Assembly: GCA_027257055.1 (NCBI GenBank) | Contig: JAPVLO010000055.1 | Coordinates: forward strand, 6,967,501 to 7,031,500 | Length of the DNA: 64,000 nt | Origin: Cephalopachus bancanus | Lineage: Eukaryota; Chordata; Mammalia; Primates; Tarsiidae | Direction: 5' to 3' | Shown here: one piece after another, positions 57,797-64,000 of the stretch | How positions within the stretch are numbered: the first letter of the stretch is position 1 | Layout of the letters: every line of letters begins with the position of its first letter | Translations under genes and position numbers: made by a program | The notes under the pieces: generated by a model | What the model was told of the DNA's origin: nothing | Database searches by the model: none | What the model saw: only the letters and a program-made list of their open reading frames with translations

Positions 57797-58335
57797 TATT
57801 AGGTTGATGCATAAGTTCATAGCATTTGTTTACAGCGTGGCAACACTGTGGTGTTGGGAGTTTATTTATTGTTTGTGATTTGGTGTGACAATGTTGTGCT
57901 TCTGAATACACCTTGCATTTTTCAGATTTGAAGAAAGGTAATGCTGTTTGTGGGATAAAGAAGACAGTGTGTCAAATGGAAAAAGCAAGTACTTCTGACA
58001 TATTAGTCTGTTTGAGTTTAACAGAGTAGTAAAGGCAGTGGAGTTGGTTTGAAACATTTGGGTCACTTTTGGGAAGAATGCCATTGGGGCAAGTATGGCA
58101 AAAAAAATGGTTCTGTCATTTCAAAGAAGGCCACCTTAACCTGAGTTGCTCTTCATGCTCAGGAAAACCATTGGACTTTGATAAAGACCATTTAAATACT
58201 TTAACCTATGGTGATCCATGTCAGCCAACCTGAGAAGTGGCAAATGGAATGAAATGTGACCAGTCAACCATTGTGTGACATTTGTATTCCATAGGCAAAC
58301 GGAAAACACTACAGTCTTATGATTCACCCCGATTC
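57797..58335 (+). mobile_element. Mariner-like insertion inside an MLT2-type LTR
   Basis: Begins ATTAGGTTGATGCATAAGTTC, the mariner terminal motif (TTAGGTTG.TGCA.AAGT). The interior has decayed transposase-like words (AGAAGGCCACCTTAACCTGAG, TTGGACTTTGATAAAGACC), with no intact frame. The far inverted end is not obvious, probably deleted together with a little of the LTR. Confidence 0.65.
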
Positions 58336-58480
58336 AAACCACCTATGCTATAGTGGGTCCTCTACTTTACTCAAAGTCTACTGATTTGAATATTAATTAC
58401 ATCTAAAAAATGCCTCACAGCAACATCTAGACTGGTGTTTGAGTAAACATCTGCAAGCCGTGTTCTAGGAAAACTGAGAC
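58336..58480 (+). mobile_element. MLT2-type LTR (second part)
   Basis: The LTR resumes: ATGCTATAGTGGGTCCTC, TACTTTACTCAAAGTCTACTG, GAATATTAATTACATC, ATGCCTCACAGCAACATC, TAGACTGGTGTTTGAG. This is the standard 3' part of an MLT2 LTR, proving the interruption. Confidence 0.85.
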
Positions 58481-59560
58481 AACAACGAACCATCACCACA
58501 TGGTGATGGAATGCGACCCGTCCCTTCTGTTACTCTGGAGGTCACAATAGATGCTCAATTTTCCCATGCTCCACTTTGACTGCAGATCCTCTCTTTCCTC
58601 AGCGGCAGGTCTGCTGGCCTCAGTGACTCTCCCACATCCCCATGCCTGCAGACTCAGCTGCCAGTCTACAAGAGCTTCTCAGGTCAGGGTTACTGTCTTC
58701 CTACATGCTGGATCCCAGCTGGCTAGGAAGCACCAAGTAGTACCCAGGTAGTTCCCTTGGGCTCCACATGGCCCCTCCCTGTTCCCATCATGAAGTACGG
58801 TGAGCCACATCTGCCAAAGCCTCCTCCACCATCAGCCCTGGCCTGGAGAAGGGAGACTCTCCCACACTTCTAGCATTGCTAGTGCCACTCCCACTTGGAA
58901 AATGAGAGTCCCTGGGCCTTCCTATGGAACAGAAGGACCTGTAGCCTCTCTGCCACACAGATCAGCATCACGCTCTCAAATGTTTAATTCAAAATGACAT
59001 AATGTTGACTGTGATAATGGCATGACGATGCGGGTGGTGAAGAAGAAAGGAAAGATTAGTTCCCATTTATCTATGTTTGTTTCTAAAATTCAAGAATTAA
59101 CTAGAGAAAAAAGACTAAGCCTGAAGACAAGTTGTCACACTCTCACTTTCAAGGAAAATAAATCATTTACATTAAATCCAATTTATCAGATAACTCCAGG
59201 TCGTAATATTTACCTCCAGTTCACCTACCAAAAGAGAGAAGTCAATTAAATGCAATAGGAACAATCTAAAATCACTGTGACCTCTTCCTGGAAGATCTTA
59301 TACTAACTTGTAGAGAATTTTATCTGACAATTTATCCTTCTTTCAACCTAAATGTTTCTTTGCAAAGAGAGTCCTGACACAGATGCACAGCTACTCAGTG
59401 AATGCACAAGCACAGAGCAGTCATCAGGAGCTGGATACAATCAGCACAAGCTACGCAATGACATTGTCATAAAACCCATGATAAATTTTGATATTGATGA
59501 TAAAAAAAATCGCTCCAAACCTTCTACTCTCATGCCATAATTAGTATTAAAGAGTTTTTA
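58481..59560. other. Unassigned sequence
   Basis: About 1.1 kb with no recognised gene or repeat. 58560-58980 is GC-richer and C/T-rich with several short chance frames. A 75-codon plus-strand frame at 59022-59249 and a 62-codon one at 59352-59540 carry no known domain. Confidence 0.4.
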
Positions 59561-60240
59561 AGACTGGTGGGTTTTTCTGTTGTAGACTTAATTTACGGAT
59601 GGTTTGCTGAAACAAAAAGCAGACATAAATTGAAAATCTGTAAATGCATTCATATGCAATGAATTAGGGCTGCTCCTAATTAGCAAAGGGGAAAAAATGC
59701 AGAATGTGGAAGGGCTTCTTTGGCCTTGAACAAAAGCATCTGAATCCATTTTATTTCATGCTTTCGGAGCTCCATGCAAGGGTGATATCAGAGATATGGA
59801 TTGGAGATTCTGTGCCTTCCTCTGATGCCACGTGCTTGCATCTCTGACAGCTACTGGAAAATTGTGCAATTCTGCAAATCCCATGAAAGAGAAATTTAAA
59901 CATGTGTGCTATTAGGAACAGCCGTTTTGTTAGAACACCACCAAGAAAATCTTTTTTGTTTCTTCCTGTGACTCCATTTACAAAGAAGCAAATGATTGAA
60001 TTTGCTTCACCAAATTAAACTTATCCAGCTTCCTGCTGGGTGCTGGTGAGCATTTTTAGGATACCACCTGCAGGGCAGCTGCTCTTTTCTACATGGTCTG
60101 AATATCATTAAATGGCATCAGCCTCCTAACATGCTGAAGGAAATTTTGGTTTGCCACAGGGCTACTCTGAGTTGTGGGGGAAATGGCAACGAGGGTAACA
60201 ACCACTCAAACATCCCAGAGATTCAGTAGAAAGACCAGTG
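59561..60240. promoter_or_regulatory. Candidate non-coding regulatory element
   Basis: Repeat-free block with homeodomain-type words: the palindrome CTAATTAG (59676-59683) in CTGCTCCTAATTAGC, an octamer-like TATGCAATGAATTAG (59654-59668), and later ATCATTAAATGG. The even base composition resembles deeply conserved developmental enhancers. This is judgement by appearance; I cannot test conservation here. Confidence 0.25.
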
Positions 60241-60280
60241 ACTAATAGGGTGCAAAACCAGCCCCACGAATGACTCTAAG

Positions 60281-60390
60281 AGGAAGGAAAGAAAGAGAGA
60301 GAGGAAGAGAGAGTTGGGGAGAGAAAAGGATGAAAAGAAGGAAGGAAGGAGAGAGGGATGAAGGAAGCATGAGCGGAAAGAAAGAATGAA
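60281..60390. repeat. Purine-rich (GAAA/GGAA/GA)n tract
   Basis: About 110 bp that is almost only A and G on the plus strand (GGAAAGAAAGAGAGAGAGG, GAAGGAAGGAAGGAGAGAG), with a short TTGG interruption near 60315. Confidence 0.95.
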
Positions 60391-61477
60391 CTCATCCTTC
60401 TTTTGCTCTGAAGGTTACCTGAACTGGTAGTACATTTTTAAACATAAACTTCGTTGATTCCATCCAAAGGTAATACTTCGAGGCGCCATCAAAGCATCCA
60501 ATAAAGAGTTGGAATATGCTTAGAAGTATTTCACTTGTGTTTCTCTTTGTACAGCATTCATCTCTCCTAAGAGTCCTGTGTGAACCTCAGCCTCACAGCC
60601 TCACTGTTGATCTAGGAATGAATATGGGAATGGAAAACTTTGGTTTTCAGTCCAACCTGTAACTCCAGCATGACAGCAGATCAAAATCTCCCTGCCCACA
60701 GAATTCTGTGATTTTAATTAAGCACAACACTGTCCATCCACATTTCTAAGTGAGAGCACAGTAAAAGACGACACATCAGAATCTCCTAACATGTTACAGG
60801 GAGTGTAGCCCCTCTTCATAGTTTGCTATTCCATTTTCTCAGTTAATGAAGACCCATGTTGCTAGGACCTTCAATTGATGGGGGGAAGATGGTTGTGCCT
60901 TAATTGCAATAGAATAGAAGGACTAGGACTAGGACTTGGTGAGAAAAGGAAAATAACAAACCAATTTAAAGCCTATTCTGAGTTTCTTCCCAGTACAAAA
61001 GTACAATTGCCTCACATTACAAGTGTGGATAGTATAATTGAGGGTGAGAATTCTATACCCTTAGAATATCAAAATGCACTCAATCATTAAGAACAGAAAA
61101 ATGTGATCTACATCTACTGTGCTATAACTATTAGGAAAGTACACTAATCGTCCAGTATCTCACATATATGTAATAAGAGGATTGCTCAGGTCTTGCTAAT
61201 TTTCAGTGCTATTAAAATTTACATTTTGCTCATTGTTGCAGTCACAAAACTGTATTTCACAAATGCAAGATGACTGAAGGAATAGTGATTGCACCAGGCA
61301 CTGTTGATGCAAGAAAAACAGAACAAAGTATTTCCCATCCCAAAATTCATTCTAGACGAAGAGACTTAAATTTAAATTTTCAGTAGCAACATGACTCCTA
61401 TGATTTTGTAAAATATGAAGTTCAGATATTCCTTACTAGTATTGAATCAAGATCACCCAGAAGCCTCATTAAATTGA
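60391..61477. other. Unassigned unique sequence
   Basis: No recognised gene or repeat in about 1.1 kb. A 71-codon frame (60875-61090) has no known domain. Confidence 0.4.
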
Positions 61478-61748
61478 AAATAATACTTGCCCCACCTTCT
61501 CCATCTGTTGAAATCCTACTCATCCTTCAAGGTTAAGATCAAATATCACTTGCTTTTTGAAGCTATTCTTGATCTCTCAGTTGGAATTAATCACTCCCCT
61601 TCCTAACTTTTCCAGCAGGTTGTTTATGATATCTCTAGATGAGCATTCCCACTACAGGACAGTTAAGCTTAGCCATTTGCACACTTGACTCCCTCTCTAG
61701 ATTGTGAAATCCTTGAGGATAGGAACCAACTTTTTAAAAACGTTGTTG
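61478..61748 (+). mobile_element. L2 3' region (first part, split by Alu)
   Basis: Sense L2: AATCCTACTCATCCTTCAAGG, TCAAATATCACTTGCTTTTTG, GAAGCTATTCTTGATCTCTC, GATTGTGAAATCCTTGAGG, GATAGGAACCAAC. It resumes after the Alu with TGTATCACTAACTTCATAGATATTC. Confidence 0.8.
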
Positions 61749-62070
61749 GTCGGGCTCGGTGGCTCAGCCTGTAATTCCGCACTTTGGGAGGCTGAGGTGA
61801 GTGGATTGCTTGAGCCCGCGGGTTCAAGACCTGCCTGGGCAACTTGGTGAGACCTCATCTCTACAATAAATCAAAAAATTAGCCAGGTGTGATAGCGCGC
61901 GCCTGTAGTTCCAGCTACTTGGAAGGCTGAGGTGGAAGGATCGCAGAGCCCAGCAGGTCAAGGCTGTGGTGGCTGGGAGCGGCCACTGTACTCCAGTCTG
62001 GGAGACAGAGTGAGACTCCAACTCAAAAAAAGTAAAATAAAATAAGAAAATAAAGAAATAAAAAATAAAT
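61749..62070 (+). mobile_element. Alu SINE inserted in L2
   Basis: Sense Alu (GGTCGGGCTCGGTGGCTCAGCCTG, CCGCGGGTTCAAGACC, right arm AGCCCAGCAGGTCAAGGC) with a long A-rich tail to 62070. Duplication AAAAACGTTGTTG at 61736-61748 and 62071-62083. It sits in an L2 3' end. Confidence 0.97.
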
Positions 62071-62083
62071 AAAAACGTTGTTG

Positions 62084-62140
62084 TGCTCTTCTGTATCACT
62101 AACTTCATAGATATTCAATACACATTTGTTCAGATGAATT
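62084..62140 (+). mobile_element. L2 3' end (second part)
   Basis: TCTTCTGTATCACTAACTTC, then ATAGATATTCAATACACATTTG, equal to the L2 end (CTTTGTATCCCC..., TAGGTGCTCAATAAATGTTTG). Confidence 0.75.
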
Positions 62141-62240
62141 TTGCTATGGGCTCTGGGACCAGGCAAATCTAAAGTAGAATCGGGCTCTACCACATGTTCA
62201 CTGTGTGACATTAGTAAAGCTACTAAAGTCTTACTAAATG
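62141..62240 (+). mobile_element. MIR SINE fragment
   Basis: Sense MIR: GGCTCTGGGACCAGGCAAATC, AATCGGGCTCTACCACATG, CACTGTGTGACATTAGTAAAGC. Confidence 0.6.
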
Positions 62241-63761
62241 TCAAGGTGGTACAAGGTTTACAAGTCCATTGACACTCTGTTACCATTTAAAAAAAATTCA
62301 CTTATTTGAAGGAATTGTAGTTTGCTTTTTCATTGGAGGTCATTTTTTTTTTCCCACTGTAGTGTCAGGAAAGTTGGAAAGAGTTCACATTTCCATAGAA
62401 GAAATGTAATTGGCAGTTTTAAGAAATTATCATCTATAATTATTGGGTAGATGAGGTCTACCTTAAGAATATTGACTTCTCAGTAGAGACACAGTGATCT
62501 ATAACAATCGTGTCAAAATAGTCCCAATTTTAACCAGAAGGGAAGACCAATGGGCAGTTACAATTTGAAAGTGAGACCTGTCCTGAGACTAGCCTTCCCT
62601 GCCCTCTACTAACCAGGCAGTTCTGCCCTTAATCACCAATACGGAATCTGCATTTCTGGCTCTTTCTGGAGAGTTCAATCTAAACTCTCCGATAATAAAA
62701 AGGTAGCACAAGACACACTCTCCACAGAAAACCACCTGTAACTTCCCTTCCTGAGTCGTGGGTCAGACCAGATCTCTGTGGAGCAGCATCCTGGATCCCA
62801 TTGTTCTGACTTTCAGATTTTTGTTTCACTATGATACATGAGGATTATGCCATAGACCCACCTCACACTGAAGGATATTAGAAGACACAGAGGCTCTTGG
62901 CAATGGATTTACTTTTTGAATCTCTCATGGCAGTTGCTCTCAGCAAAAGTATTCCCTCATTATAAGATTTCACAGGGAAAACAATTCTCTCACATCTCCG
63001 TGATAAGAATAATGTCTTCTTCAAGAGCATCTGATTTGTCACATCATGGACTCCGTGAAGTGTATGCTGGAGGAGCCTTCCCTTTCAGATCTGACTCCTG
63101 GTTAACTCAGAGCCAAATGTTTGGTCTCTGACTAACACAGGGCTTCGTGGCATACGGTTTAAGGGCTGAGCTTAACTACTGTTTTATTGGCTTTTCCTGA
63201 TCTTATTTTTCCTTTGTCCAGAATTTCTCACATTTCTATTTTAATCTACTTTTTAGACGCATTTTAGAAACATCCCTTAATTCCATTTTGATGAAACAGA
63301 AACAAAAACGCTTCTTCTACTCTGGCACCATGATTTTGGTGGCGTGCCCACCAGACAGTACCAGGTTTATTTGGCGAGGAGGGCAGCATGGGAAAAGGAA
63401 GGGCAGGCCTTTCTTCGGAGGACCGCACTGGATGAGGAGAGTTTTGTCCTCAATCCCGAGGACAATGGGAGTCTATGCTAGGTGTTTGAGGAAAAAAGTG
63501 ATGAGCTGAATGTCTTTGGTTTTAGGAAGGATGTCTTGGAGTGTCCCTCAGTCATTAATATGCACGTGACTTACTCTGGGCGTGGTTAAAAATGCATCTT
63601 CTGATTCAGGAGTCTGAAGTGAGGTCCGGGATTCTGCAAAAGCTACCGGATGGTGTGGAACTCGCTGGTAGGGGAAGGCATTCTAATGGCAAGGGCACAG
63701 CCTGAGTGAGGAAGCCACTGGCGGCCGACAGATCAGAGAGTTGCTATTCAGTATTACCAGT
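62241..63761. other. Unassigned sequence
   Basis: About 1.5 kb with no gene recognised. A 73-codon frame (63288-63509) is basic and without a known domain. The flanking GC-rich segment 63330-63500 may be an old repeat I cannot name. Confidence 0.4.
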
Positions 63762-64000
63762 GGCCGGGCTTGGTGGCTCAACCTGTCATCCTAGCACTTT
63801 GGGAGGCCGAGGCGAGAGGACTGCTGAGCCAGGGGTTCGAGACCAGCCTGGGCAAATTGGTGAAAACGCCTCTCTACAATAAATCAAAACCAGCAACAAA
63901 CTAGCCGGGCGTGGTGGGGTGCGTCTGTAGTTTCAGCTACCTGGAAGGCTGAGGGGGAAGGATGGCCTGGGCCCAGCAGGCTGACGCTGGAGTGGCAGTG
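63762..64000 (+). mobile_element. Alu SINE, cut by window end
   Basis: Sense Alu from GGCCGGGCTTGGTGGCTCAACC through the linker (AATAAATCAAAACCAGCAAC) to the right arm GCCCAGCAGGCTGACGCTGG. The end and tail lie beyond the window. Confidence 0.95.

Noticed and set aside
63288..63509. 73-codon basic frame near a GC-rich segment
   Set aside because: No known domain, and the frame includes stretches such as GGGQHGKRKGRP that look like chance reading of G/A-rich DNA.
1..64000. CRISPR arrays, operons, Shine-Dalgarno sites, bacterial-type terminators, tRNA or snRNA genes
   Set aside because: This is mammalian nuclear DNA. Direct-repeat arrays with spacers are absent, and I saw no clover-leaf tRNA gene or snRNA sequence. 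The B-box-like words belong to Alus.

Overview
This window is primate nuclear DNA, intergenic or deep intronic. I find no intact protein-coding gene, no convincing unique-sequence exon and no structural RNA gene. The evidence for a primate is 17 dimeric 7SL-derived Alu elements (A-rich linker between arms, poly-A tails, several with clear target-site duplications), a free Alu monomer, and one nearly full-length L1. The Alus are not the human AluS/AluY type. Most share a one-base-shorter A box (CTCAGCCTG instead of CTCACGCCTG), an ACAATAAATCAAA linker and a right arm reading AGCCCAGCAGGTCGAGGC. That argues for a non-anthropoid lineage. A tarsier is my best guess, but this is inference from memory of Alu families and not proven here.

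Layout. 0-2.5 kb: Alus, an old reverse-strand L1 tail split by an Alu, and a 7SL-like monomer. 2.5-7.6 kb: mostly unassigned sequence with MIR pieces and an old L1/HAL1-like stretch. 7.6-9.2 kb: two decayed mariner elements side by side, both with minus-strand transposase remnants. 9.4-16.2 kb: a full-length but dead L1 (5'UTR, ORF1, ORF2, 3'UTR, poly-A) inserted into the 3' end of an older L1, bounded by a 16-bp duplication. 16.3-25.7 kb: Alus, a Tigger MITE and an old antisense L1 ORF2. 26.0-26.2 kb: a (GT)n/(AT)n/poly-T microsatellite cluster. 26.2-40.7 kb: L2, MIR, Alu, an MST/MLT1-like LTR, an MLT2-type LTR, an MLT1 LTR and a Tc/mariner-type element with inverted ends. 41-42.7 kb: an old L1 ORF1-like stretch. 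42.7-46.8 kb: largely unique sequence with a small CpG-containing cluster of CRE-like and RFX-half-site-like motifs near 45.1 kb. 46.8-54.4 kb: Alus, old L1 pieces in both orientations and a Tigger1-type transposase relic. 54.4-64 kb: mostly unique sequence, including an MLT2-type LTR interrupted by a mariner-like insert, an L2 interrupted by an Alu, and a terminal Alu cut by the window edge.

No genes act together here. The layout is a record of nested transposition. The most checkable observations are the L1-in-L1, mariner-in-LTR and Alu-in-L2 nestings, the lineage-specific A-box change in the Alus, the ATGA overlap of L1 ORF1 and ORF2 with an altered reverse-transcriptase box, and two repeat-free stretches with regulatory-type motifs. 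I did not find a previously undescribed biological system.
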